From contig NZ_JBQCYD010000055.1 in the NCBI RefSeq assembly GCF_052088025.1, positions 1-14,542 of the forward strand: DNA of 14,542 nucleotides, written 5' to 3'. The notes beneath the pieces were generated by a model. That model did not search any database and was not told the origin of the DNA. It saw only the letters and a program-made list of their open reading frames with translations. This document shows, one piece after another, positions 6,862-14,202 of the stretch. Both the position numbers and the translations under genes were made by a program. The stretch's first letter is position 1, and every line of letters starts with the position of its first letter. The DNA comes from Anaeromonas sp052088025. Lineage in GTDB: Bacteria; Bacillota; Clostridia; Tissierellales; SIT17.

Positions 6862-7481
6862 AAAATTTAAAGAAATCATTTTCTTATCCTATTATTTTTA
6901 TGATATTAATAACTGCTTTTTTTACCTTAGTATTATCTCTTTTAAACTATACTACCAAAGATGTTGTAGCGCAAAATGCACAAACGGATGAATGGAAAAC
7001 GCTTTTATATGTTTTTGATATAGACTATCCTGAAGATGATGATAAAAGAATTGAAGAATTATATGAAAAACATTTAGAACAATTAGAAGTTGAGGATACA
7101 ACTATTTACAAGGCAGAAAAAGATGGTAAGGAATTAGGTTATGCTTTTCCAGTTGAGGGAAATGGTTTATGGGGTACTATCCAAGGTTATGCTGCTGTAG
7201 ATAAAAATGTATCTACACTTCTAGGAGTTGATTTTGTAAGTCATAGTGAAACTCCAGGTTTAGGCGGTAGAATTGATGAAATGTGGTTTAAGGATCAGTT
7301 TAGAGATATTGATTTAGAAGGTCAAAGTGAAAATTATTTAGAATATAAACCTGCAACAGATGGAAATATAGATGCAATTACTGGTGCTACTCTTACTTCT
7401 AAGTCAGTAAAAAATATTTTGAATGAAGATATAGAAGAATTTAAATCTATTATGAAAGGAGCAGATTTAAGTGGCAAATAA
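6858..7481 (+). CDS. nqrC: Na+-translocating NADH dehydrogenase subunit C (FMN-binding)
   Basis: A 207-residue protein with one N-terminal membrane anchor (about residues 10-30) and an FMN-binding domain on the outer side. The block GNGLWGTIQGYAAVDKN (101-117) is NqrC-like, whereas RnfG usually has a GYGGPI-type sequence here. HSETPGLGGRI (129-139) is the conserved flavin-pocket motif. The attachment motif is DAITGATLTS, with T178 as the expected covalent FMN threonine; position 1 of the usual SGAT is Thr. Modification would need an ApbE flavin transferase encoded elsewhere. The start overlaps the nqrB stop by 4 nt (ATGA), implying translational coupling. The subunit would pass electrons between the NqrD/E iron-sulfur centre and NqrB. 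Confidence 0.9.
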   Translation: MKNLKKSFSYPIIFMILITAFFTLVLSLLNYTTKDVVAQNAQTDEWKTLLYVFDIDYPEDDDKRIEELYEKHLEQLEVEDTTIYKAEKDGKELGYAFPVEGNGLWGTIQGYAAVDKNVSTLLGVDFVSHSETPGLGGRIDEMWFKDQFRDIDLEGQSENYLEYKPATDGNIDAITGATLTSKSVKNILNEDIEEFKSIMKGADLSGK

Positions 7482-8103
7482 TAAGACGAAAAAAATATTT
7501 ACACTAGGTCTATGGCAGGACAACCCTGTATATAGACAAGTTCTTGGTATTTGTTCTGCACTTGCAGTGACAAATTTAATGCTTAATTCACTTGTAATGG
7601 GAATAGGACTTATATTTGTTACTTCATTTTCAGAACTAACTGTATCATTACTTAGAAATTATACTCCTAAACATATAAGAATGATGGTTCAAGTTCTTAT
7701 AATATCTTCTTTTGTAATAATAGTTGATATAGCTCTAAAAGCTTATTATCCTTCTATGAGTAAAGCACTAGGTCCTTATGTAGGTTTGATTATAACAAAC
7801 TGTATAATCATGGGTAGATGCGAATCATATGCACAAAATAATACGCCTCTATATTCATTTTTAGATGGGATTGCATCAGGTGCTGGCTATGCTATTGTTC
7901 TTTTAATTATTGCTTTCTTTAGAGAATTATTAGGATTTGGTTCTATATTTGGTTTTGAGGTGCTTGGAGAATGGTTTACAAGATGGACTATAATGGTAAT
8001 GGCACCAGGAGCTTTCTTTATGCTTGGCATAGTTATATGGGTAGCAAGGACTCTCTTCCCAAGTGAAGAAGAAGATAATCTCAAAAAGGAGGCTGTTAGC
8101 TAA
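7471..8103 (+). CDS. nqrD: Na+-translocating NADH dehydrogenase subunit D
   Basis: A 210-residue membrane protein with about six helices, homologous to NqrD/RnfE. The sequence VLGICSALAVT (24-34) and GLIITNCIIMGRCE (105-118) match NqrD very closely. C28 and C111 correspond to the two NqrD cysteines that, with two from NqrE, hold a [2Fe-2S] cluster in the middle of the membrane; C117 is additional. The start is GTG at 7471, preceded by AAAGGAG at 9 nt, and overlaps the end of nqrC by 11 nt. The gene also overlaps nqrE by one base. Length and motifs are normal, so the membrane core of the complex appears intact. Confidence 0.93.
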   Translation: MANNKTKKIFTLGLWQDNPVYRQVLGICSALAVTNLMLNSLVMGIGLIFVTSFSELTVSLLRNYTPKHIRMMVQVLIISSFVIIVDIALKAYYPSMSKALGPYVGLIITNCIIMGRCESYAQNNTPLYSFLDGIASGAGYAIVLLIIAFFRELLGFGSIFGFEVLGEWFTRWTIMVMAPGAFFMLGIVIWVARTLFPSEEEDNLKKEAVS

Positions 8104-8693
8104 TGGAAGGATTTAATCCCTTTGTCGTATTTTTTGCTTCAATATTTACTAATAATATGATTCTCACAAACTTTTTAGGTATGTGTTCATTCATTGCAGT
8201 ATCAAGTGAAATAAAGACATCTTTAGGTCTTGGTCAAGCTGTTACCTTTGTTCTGACATTTACTACAGCACTTAATTATATGATTTATCATTATATTTTA
8301 ATTCCGTTAGGATTAGAATATTTGAGATTCATAGTCTTTATAATAAGTATAGCTGCATTTGTACAATTAGTTGAAATGATTGTAGAGAGATATCTTCCAA
8401 ACTTATATTATGCACTTGGAATATTCTTGCCATTAATTACAGTAAATTGTGCAATACTTGGTGTATCACTTTTTATGGTAATTAGAGATTATAATTTAAT
8501 AGTTTCATTATTATTTGGACTAGGTTCTGGTTTGGGTTGGATGCTTGCAATAGTAGCTTTAGCTGGAATTAGACAAAGACTAAAATATGCAAATGTACCT
8601 AAAGGACTTGAAGGTCCTGGAATAACAATAATAATAACAGGATTAATGGCTCTTGCTTTTATAGGTTTCTCAGGAATAGCACAGATACAATAG
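8103..8693 (+). CDS. nqrE: Na+-translocating NADH dehydrogenase subunit E
   Basis: A 196-residue membrane protein of six predicted helices that forms an inverted pair with NqrD. Diagnostic stretches are FLGMCSFIAVS (24-34), ALGIFLPLITVNCAILG (104-120) and GSGLGWMLAIVALAGIR, which match NqrE more closely than RnfA. C28 and C116 are the expected ligands of the shared membrane [2Fe-2S] cluster. Translation starts at the ATG of a TAATG overlap with nqrD, with GGAGG 10 nt upstream. All four cluster cysteines across NqrD and NqrE are therefore present. Confidence 0.93.
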   Translation: MEGFNPFVVFFASIFTNNMILTNFLGMCSFIAVSSEIKTSLGLGQAVTFVLTFTTALNYMIYHYILIPLGLEYLRFIVFIISIAAFVQLVEMIVERYLPNLYYALGIFLPLITVNCAILGVSLFMVIRDYNLIVSLLFGLGSGLGWMLAIVALAGIRQRLKYANVPKGLEGPGITIIITGLMALAFIGFSGIAQIQ

Positions 8694-8704
8694 GGAGTGA
8701 TAAA

Positions 8705-9802
8705 ATGCAAACAATTGTAATTACAGTAGGTACAATATCAGGACTAACAGGTATTTTAGCTTTCCTTTTAACTCTTGCTAAAAGTACTATTGGAAATTAT
8801 GGTGAAGTTATTATAAATATAAATAATGACCAAGACCATGTTGTAGATGGTGGAGATACTTTACTTTCATCTCTTATAAGCGAAAAAATATTTATTCCAT
8901 CAGCTTGTGGTGGTAAAGGAAGTTGTGGATATTGTAAAGTTAAGGTAAAAGAAGGAGGAGGACCAGTTCTTCCTACAGAATTAGGTTATCTAACTCCTGA
9001 AGATATGAAGGAAAATGTAAGGCTTTCTTGTCAAGTCAAGGTAAAAGAAAATATAAAAATTGAAATACCTGAAGAATTATTTAGTGTAGCAGAATATGAA
9101 GGTGTAGTTTCAGAAATAGTGGATTTAACACCTACTATCAAACATTTAACCTTTGATATAAAGGAAGGTAGTATTGACTTTAAACCAGGACAATATGTCC
9201 AATTAAGAGCTCCACAATATGAAGGTAGTGACGAAGAAGTATATAGGGCTTATTCTATAGCATCATCTCCTTTACTTCAAAATAAATTGCAGCTTATAAT
9301 AGGTTATATTCCTGAGGGAGTTGCTACTACCTATGTTCATCATCACTTAAATCAAAATGATGAAGTATTGTTTAATGGTCCTTATGGTGATTTTTTCTAT
9401 CAAGATACTGATAGAGAGATGGTAATGGTAGCTATTGGTACAGGAATGGCGCCAATACTTTCAATTTTATATCATATGGTTGAAAATAATATAGACAGAA
9501 AAGCTACTTTTTATTTTGGTGCAAGACATGTTGATGATTTATTCCTTTTAGATGAACTTAAGGAAATAGAAGATAAACTAGCTAATTTTAGATTTATCCC
9601 AACACTTTCAAGAGCTAAAAAAGAAGATGGTTGGAAGGGTGATATTGGTAGGGTTACTGATGCCATAGACAAGCACATGGGAGATGGGGAAAACAAAGAA
9701 GCTTATCTTTGTGGAAGTCCAAGGATGATTGATTCAACTGTTGAAGCATTAAAGGAAAAAGGAATACCTGAAGAATTAATATTTTATGATAAATTTGAGT
9801 AA
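8705..9802 (+). CDS. nqrF: Na+-translocating NADH dehydrogenase subunit F (NADH-oxidising)
   Basis: Electron entry subunit: oxidises NADH through FAD and a [2Fe-2S] cluster. A membrane helix lies at about residues 4-26. A ferredoxin-like domain has cluster ligands C68-x5-C74-x2-C77 and C109. The reductase half shows the FAD motif R181-A-Y-S, the nucleotide motif GTGMAP (245-250), and the NADH-binding CGSPRM followed by the aromatic tail IFYDKFE. LTPEDMKENVRLSCQV and IPEELFSV are NqrF-like. At 365 residues it is shorter than Vibrio NqrF (about 408) but has every domain. It follows nqrE by 11 nt with GGGAGTGA as ribosome site and ends the operon. Its presence, with no RnfB or RnfC, indicates NADH and not ferredoxin as donor. 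Confidence 0.93.
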   Translation: MQTIVITVGTISGLTGILAFLLTLAKSTIGNYGEVIININNDQDHVVDGGDTLLSSLISEKIFIPSACGGKGSCGYCKVKVKEGGGPVLPTELGYLTPEDMKENVRLSCQVKVKENIKIEIPEELFSVAEYEGVVSEIVDLTPTIKHLTFDIKEGSIDFKPGQYVQLRAPQYEGSDEEVYRAYSIASSPLLQNKLQLIIGYIPEGVATTYVHHHLNQNDEVLFNGPYGDFFYQDTDREMVMVAIGTGMAPILSILYHMVENNIDRKATFYFGARHVDDLFLLDELKEIEDKLANFRFIPTLSRAKKEDGWKGDIGRVTDAIDKHMGDGENKEAYLCGSPRMIDSTVEALKEKGIPEELIFYDKFE

Positions 9803-9804
9803 AG

Positions 9805-9831
9805 AATACCCCTGGCATTGCCAGGGGTATT
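9805..9831. terminator. Shared terminator of nqr operon and peroxiredoxin gene
   Basis: Twelve-base arms AATACCCCTGGC (9805-9816) and its complement (9820-9831) enclose a 3-nt loop. It is one of the few GC-rich stretches here, directly after the nqrF stop and before the convergent peroxiredoxin stop. The T-tract on the plus side is imperfect (ATATATTTT). Confidence 0.8.
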
Positions 9832-9838
9832 ATATATT

Positions 9839-10360
9839 TTAGAGTAAATCTTCTCCTTCATCCCAATCTATTGGGCATAAACCACCGGTTTTAAGTGCCT
9901 TAAGCACACGAATAGTTTCATCTACACTACGTCCTACATTTAAATCATGTACTACTGAATATCTGACTATTCCTTCAGGATCTATTATAAATAATCCTCT
10001 TAGAGCTACCCCATCTTCTTCTACTAATATTCCATAATCTCTTGATACACTCATAGTTTTATCTGAAGCTAGAGGGAAGTTCAATTTTCCTAAATCACTA
10101 TTTATCCATGCTTTATGTGAATGTTCACTATCTGTACTCACCCCTAATACCCTAGCACCTTCTGATTCAAATTTGTTGCACTGTTTACTATATCCAGTAA
10201 TTTCTGTTGGACATACAAATGTGAAATCTAGTGGGTAAAAGAACAATACTAGCCAATCACCTTTATAATCTTCTAATTTTATCTCACCAAAATCTTTGCC
10301 ATCGCCTTTTACTATAGGCATTTTAAAATCTGGTGCTGGTTTTCCTACTAATCTTTCCAT
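9839..10360 (-). CDS. 2-Cys peroxiredoxin (AhpC/Prx1 type)
   Basis: A 173-residue cytoplasmic thiol peroxidase that reduces hydrogen peroxide and organic peroxides. The peroxidatic cysteine is C50 in PLDFTFVCPTE, the resolving cysteine C162 in GGLCPIDW, and the conserved arginine R121. Length is slightly below the usual 185-200. The ATG at 10360 is chosen because GGAGG lies 9 nt upstream; a TTG just before it is a less likely alternative. It forms a single-gene unit convergent with the nqr operon. No partner reductase (AhpF or thioredoxin reductase) is adjacent, so the electron donor is unknown. A TATAAT (10407-10402) may belong to its promoter, with only a weak -35. I saw no clear PerR box. 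Confidence 0.92.
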   Translation of the reverse strand: MERLVGKPAPDFKMPIVKGDGKDFGEIKLEDYKGDWLVLFFYPLDFTFVCPTEITGYSKQCNKFESEGARVLGVSTDSEHSHKAWINSDLGKLNFPLASDKTMSVSRDYGILVEEDGVALRGLFIIDPEGIVRYSVVHDLNVGRSVDETIRVLKALKTGGLCPIDWDEGEDLL

Positions 10361-10467
10361 CAAATAATTCCTCCTTAAATATTTAAATTAACACTTGCTA
10401 TATTATATATTCCCAATATGTAATATTTTAAACAGCTAAATGATAACTTTTTTCAATTAGTTTTTTC

Positions 10468-10698
10468 TTACTTTAATAATTCCTCTATTTTTTCATAATC
10501 AATTTCAAATAATTCCTCAATTGTACATTCAAGTCCTGCACAAATTTTTAATATAGTTTCTAAACTAAGGGATTCTAGTTTTCTGTCATTATTGAGTTTT
10601 GTGATAGTAGGATTGGAAATTTTACATATTTCTGCTACTTCAGTTACATTCTTTATTCTTCTTTGAGCCATTATTAACCGTAAATTAGATCTAATCAC
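10468..10698 (-). CDS. Small XRE-family (Cro/C1-type) DNA-binding regulator
   Basis: A 76-residue protein that is essentially one Cro/C1-type helix-turn-helix domain: the recognition region is about residues 17-45 (VTEVAEICKISNPTITKLNN), followed by the family's LETILKICAGLECTIEELF. There is no sensor domain, so control may come from autoregulation or a partner protein. The start is GTG at 10698, with AGGGGG 8 nt upstream; no ATG precedes it. It diverges from a Spo0E-like gene across a 193-bp region full of related palindromic elements, which makes it the natural candidate regulator of that gene. The closest match to an XRE subgroup is not determined here. Confidence 0.87.
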   Translation of the reverse strand: MIRSNLRLIMAQRRIKNVTEVAEICKISNPTITKLNNDRKLESLSLETILKICAGLECTIEELFEIDYEKIEELLK

Positions 10699-10720
10699 TT
10701 TTACATCCCCCTACCCTTTA

Positions 10721-10763
10721 ATTATACACAATTCGACATTAAAAGTATAGTTTGCTTTATACT
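10721..10763 (-). promoter_or_regulatory. Promoter of the XRE gene with overlapping inverted repeat
   Basis: Minus-strand TGTGTATAAT includes an extended -10 (TATAAT at 10726-10721). No good -35 is present, but AGTATA (10744-10749) and TATACT (10758-10763), exact complements 8 nt apart, lie where it should be. This arrangement would let a bound protein block or modulate the promoter. Confidence 0.5.
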
Positions 10764-10796
10764 ATTTATACCTTAAATTATTATAATTATAGTTTT

Positions 10797-10834
10797 ATTT
10801 TTTTAAACTATAGATTGATTTTTTTAAACTATAG
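10797..10834. repeat. Tandem 17-bp direct repeat, operator-like
   Basis: ATTTTTTTAAACTATAG occurs exactly at 10797-10813 and again at 10818-10834, a period of 21 bp, or two helical turns. The second copy continues into the perfect palindrome AACTATAGTT (10827-10836). Related elements lie at 10744-10753 (AGTATAGTTT) and 10788-10795 (TATAGTTT, complementary to AAACTATA). The repeats flank and fill the promoter of the Spo0E-like gene. Confidence 0.7.
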
Positions 10835-10843
10835 TTATATAAT
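10815..10843 (+). promoter_or_regulatory. Sigma-A-type promoter of the Spo0E-like gene
   Basis: TTGATT (10815-10820), a 17-nt spacer and a perfect TATAAT (10838-10843). The -35 lies between the two copies of the direct repeat and the second copy fills the spacer, so a protein bound to the repeats would compete with polymerase. Confidence 0.75.
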
Positions 10844-10891
10844 TATATTAAGGGAATAGAGGAAATAGAACCAAAATAGAGGGGGATAATA

Positions 10892-11068
10892 ATGGATAAA
10901 AGTATTTTACTAAAATTAAACAATACACGCGAAAGTTTAAATAATTTAATAGGAAAGAATTCAAATGAGTTAACTAATTTAGAGGTTGTTAAATTAAGCC
11001 AAGAACTAGACAAGCTTATAGTAGCTCGCCAAATAGAGATGAATAAAAAAAACGCTAGATTGAATTAA
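10892..11068 (+). CDS. Spo0E-like aspartyl-phosphate phosphatase (58 aa)
   Basis: A short protein of the Spo0E-like family, which dephosphorylates the response regulator Spo0A and so restrains entry into sporulation. The family signature is present: LSQELDKLIV at residues 35-44, with S36 and D40 in the SQELD core, preceded by a helix starting LLKLNNTRESLNNLI. These proteins are two-helix hairpins of 50-85 residues, so 58 is normal. The ATG at 10892 is preceded by GAGGGGGATAATA, a strong ribosome site. The last six codons and the stop lie in the terminator palindrome. It has its own promoter and diverges from a small XRE regulator that probably controls it. Which phosphorylated partner it acts on is inference. 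Confidence 0.85.
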   Translation: MDKSILLKLNNTRESLNNLIGKNSNELTNLEVVKLSQELDKLIVARQIEMNKKNARLN

Positions 11069-11086
11069 TTCAATCTAGCGTTTTTT
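11047..11086. terminator. Shared bidirectional terminator (Spo0E-like / ileS)
   Basis: Perfect 40-bp palindrome: arms 11047-11066 and 11067-11086 contain CGCTAGATTGAATT and its complement, edged by A6 and T6. It overlaps the end of the Spo0E-like gene and lies 11 bp past the ileS stop, so it can end both convergent transcripts. Confidence 0.85.
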
Positions 11087-11097
11087 AAATTTACTTT

Positions 11098-14000
11098 TTA
11101 TATCTTTTCTAATCTTATTCCTGTATCATGTCCATTTAGATTATAAGTTTCTAAATCAGGTACTTCTACTATACTTATCTCTGTTGCTAATGTTTCACTT
11201 TTTATATAATCACTATATTTTTCTACTGCTCTACTTATATCATCATCTGCATTAAAATAAATTTTAATATTATCCATCATCTGATAATCGTTGTTCTTTC
11301 TCATTTGTTGTATTTTAGAGATAAACTCACGAGCATAACCTTCATTTATCAATTCATCACTAAGAGTTGTATCTAATATTACAAACAAATTATTTTCCAT
11401 TGCTACAGTAAATCCTTCTTTAGATTCTATTCTTATATCTACTAATTCTTTTGTAAAGGTAAAATCTTCTCCATTTAGACTAATCTTTAAACTTTCTCCA
11501 TTTTCTAATCTACTAACTGCGTCTGTAGCATCTAAATTATTTAATTCTTTAGCAAAGAATTTGATATCTTTACCAAGTTTTGGTCCAGCAAGAGGGAAGT
11601 TTGGTTTTAAATTAAACTTCATATATTCCTTTAAATCTTTTGCAAATACTACTTCTTTTACATTTAATTCTTCTTTTATTAAAGGAACTAAATCAGAAAT
11701 TAATTCTTCATATTTTCCATCAACAATAACTTCTGCAATTGGTTGACGTACCTTTATCTTCACAGATTCCCTTGATGCTCTACCAAGTTTAACTAATTCT
11801 CTTACTAAATCCATCTTTTCTTCTATATTATCCTCTATTAAATCTTCATTTACCTCAGGGTAATAATCTACATGTACAGATAAATCATCTGTTAAATTCT
11901 TATATATTTCTTCAGAAATATATGGTGCAAAAGGAGCTACCATTTTTGATATACCAAGCAATACTTCATATGTGGTATTATATACTGCTTTTTTATCATC
12001 AGTTAATTCTGTTGCCCAAAATCTCCTTCTTGAACGTCTTATATACCAGTTACTTAAATCTTCGTTTACAAATTCTTGTATATCTCTTACTACTTTTGTA
12101 AGATCAAATTTGTCCATATTTCCTTTTGTTACTTTAACTAGATTGTTATATTTTGAAAGTAACCATTTGTCTATTTCCGGTCTATCCTTATAATCAATAT
12201 TGAATGTTGTAGGGTCTACTCCATCTGTATTTGCATAAAGTGTAAAGAAGTTATAGACATTTTTTATTGTGGAGAAAAATTTGCTTTGTACTTCCTTTAA
12301 TCCTTCTTCATCAAATTTTGTAGGTGTCCATGCAGGAGATACATATAGTAAATACCATCTAAGTGCATCTGCACCATATTTATCAAACATATCAAAAGGA
12401 TCTACTGTATTTCCTTTCGATTTAGACATCTTTTTACCCTCTTTATCAAGTATAAGATCATTAACTAATACTTTTTTATATGGTGATTTCCCTGTTACAA
12501 ATGTAGATATAGCAAGTAATGAATAAAACCATCCTCTTGTTTGATCTATTCCTTCACAGATGAAATCTGCTGGGAACAATTGATCAAAGTTTTCTTTGTT
12601 TTCAAAAGGATAATGATGTTGTGCAAATGGCATTGCACCACTATCAAACCAACAATCTATTACATCTTTTACTCGTGTCATAGTTGAATCACATTTTTCA
12701 CATTTTATGTGAACATCATCTACAAAAGGTCTATGAAGTTCAATGCTTTCATCTATATCTTCTATAGCTTTTTCTACTAATTCTTTTCTTGAAGCTATAC
12801 TTTCAGTATGATCACAACTATCGCATCTCCAAATATTTAAAGGAGTTCCCCAATATCTACTTCTAGATATTGCCCAATCATTTAAATTCTCAAGCCAGTT
12901 TCCAAATCTTTTTTCTCCTACATAATCTGGATACCAGTCAACTTTTTTATTGTTTTCTATTAACTCATCTTTTAATTTAGTCATTTCTATATACCAACTA
13001 GGTTTTGCATAGTATAATAGTGGAGTTTTGCATCTCCAACAATGAGGATAATTATGATCCATTTTTTGTTTTTTAAATAATTTATTTTCTTGTGCAAGCC
13101 ATTTTATAATTTCAATATCTGCATCCATTACAAACATGCCTTCCCAAGGTGTTGTAGTGTATTTTCCATTTTCATTTACAGGTTGAAGTACAGGTAAGTC
13201 ATATCTTCTTCCAGTATTGTAGTCATCCTCACCAAATGCAGGTGCTGAATGAACTATTCCTGTACCATCTGAAGTGGTTACATAATCTGCAGTGGTTACA
13301 AAAAATGCTTTTTTATCTGCTTTTACAAAAGGCATTAATTGTTCATATTCCATATATTCTAAATCTTGACCTTTAAGTTTTTCTAATACTTCATATTCCT
13401 TATCACCTAATACACTTGCAAGTAAATCTTCTGCTAAATAATATATTTCTCCCTCTGATTTCACTTTTACATATTCTACATCAGGATGCACAGTAAGTGC
13501 CACATTTGCTGCTAATGTCCAAGGGGTAGTAGTCCAAACTAAGAAGTATTCATCTACATCTTTTCTCTTAAACTTAACTGTAACTGTATTTGTTTTAATT
13601 TCTTCATAGCCTTGGGCTACTTCATGAGATGCAAGACCAGTCCCACAACGTGTACAATAAGGCAATATTTTATGTCCTTCATATATCATATTTTCTTTGT
13701 TAAATTTGTCTAATATCCACCAAACTGATTCAATATAGTCATTATCAAGTGTTATATAAGGATTGTCTAAGTCAATAGCATAAGCCATTCTTTTAGTCAT
13801 TTCTCTCCATAAATTTTCATATTGAAATACAGATTCCCTACATTGTTCATTAAATTTATCAAGTCCATATTCTTCTATCTCTTGTTTATTATTTAGATTT
13901 AATTTCTTTTCAACTTCTATTTCTACAGGTAAGCCATGTGTATCCCATCCTGCTTTTCTTTTAACTTGATAGCCATCCATAGTCTTATATCTACATACAG

Positions 14001-14202
14001 AATCTTTAAGAGTTCTTGCAAGAACATGGTGTATGCCTGGTCTACCATTTGCTGTTGGAGGTCCTTCATAAAATATAAATGGCTCTTTTCCTTCACGTGT
14101 TTCTATACTCTTTTCCAATACATTGATATCATCCCAAAAATCAGAGATATCTTTTTCTGTTTTCTTTACAGGTTCATTTGACAATTGTTCAAATCTATTC
14201 AT
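11098..14202 (-). CDS. ileS: Isoleucyl-tRNA synthetase, type 2, with altered HIGH motif
   Basis: A 1034-residue class I aminoacyl-tRNA synthetase that charges tRNA-Ile. The first signature is at residues 56-59 and reads G-I-H-H where the canonical form is H-x-G-H; the second, KMSKS, is at 591-595 and is canonical. The CP1 editing domain shows TTTPWTL (224-230) and GTGIVHSAPAFGEDD (313-327). CxxC pairs, candidate zinc ligands, occur at C183/C186, C388/C391, C460/C463 and C501/C504. Length and the RKAGWDTHGLPVEIEVEKKL block fit the eukaryote-like type 2 group. The ATG at 14202 has AAGGAAAAGGGTGA upstream. The gene is controlled by a T-box leader. I see no frameshift; the swap is a property of the reading frame, not an apparent error. 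Confidence 0.97.
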   Translation of the reverse strand: MNRFEQLSNEPVKKTEKDISDFWDDINVLEKSIETREGKEPFIFYEGPPTANGRPGIHHVLARTLKDSVCRYKTMDGYQVKRKAGWDTHGLPVEIEVEKKLNLNNKQEIEEYGLDKFNEQCRESVFQYENLWREMTKRMAYAIDLDNPYITLDNDYIESVWWILDKFNKENMIYEGHKILPYCTRCGTGLASHEVAQGYEEIKTNTVTVKFKRKDVDEYFLVWTTTPWTLAANVALTVHPDVEYVKVKSEGEIYYLAEDLLASVLGDKEYEVLEKLKGQDLEYMEYEQLMPFVKADKKAFFVTTADYVTTSDGTGIVHSAPAFGEDDYNTGRRYDLPVLQPVNENGKYTTTPWEGMFVMDADIEIIKWLAQENKLFKKQKMDHNYPHCWRCKTPLLYYAKPSWYIEMTKLKDELIENNKKVDWYPDYVGEKRFGNWLENLNDWAISRSRYWGTPLNIWRCDSCDHTESIASRKELVEKAIEDIDESIELHRPFVDDVHIKCEKCDSTMTRVKDVIDCWFDSGAMPFAQHHYPFENKENFDQLFPADFICEGIDQTRGWFYSLLAISTFVTGKSPYKKVLVNDLILDKEGKKMSKSKGNTVDPFDMFDKYGADALRWYLLYVSPAWTPTKFDEEGLKEVQSKFFSTIKNVYNFFTLYANTDGVDPTTFNIDYKDRPEIDKWLLSKYNNLVKVTKGNMDKFDLTKVVRDIQEFVNEDLSNWYIRRSRRRFWATELTDDKKAVYNTTYEVLLGISKMVAPFAPYISEEIYKNLTDDLSVHVDYYPEVNEDLIEDNIEEKMDLVRELVKLGRASRESVKIKVRQPIAEVIVDGKYEELISDLVPLIKEELNVKEVVFAKDLKEYMKFNLKPNFPLAGPKLGKDIKFFAKELNNLDATDAVSRLENGESLKISLNGEDFTFTKELVDIRIESKEGFTVAMENNLFVILDTTLSDELINEGYAREFISKIQQMRKNNDYQMMDNIKIYFNADDDISRAVEKYSDYIKSETLATEISIVEVPDLETYNLNGHDTGIRLEKI

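Noticed and set aside
5887..9802. Reading the operon as a conventional Rnf complex (rnfCDGEAB)
   Set aside because: The last gene is NqrF with FAD/NADH and 2Fe-2S domains, the NqrC, D and E sequences match Nqr blocks better than Rnf ones, and there is no RnfB or RnfC.
10440..10467. Possible terminator after the XRE gene
   Set aside because: Only a four-base complementary pair (AACT/AGTT) amid A/T runs; too weak to call.
10770..10800. PerR-box-like AT-rich sequence near the XRE/Spo0E-like genes
   Set aside because: The resemblance to the 7-1-7 inverted repeat is poor and within chance for such AT-rich DNA, and it is not next to the peroxiredoxin promoter.
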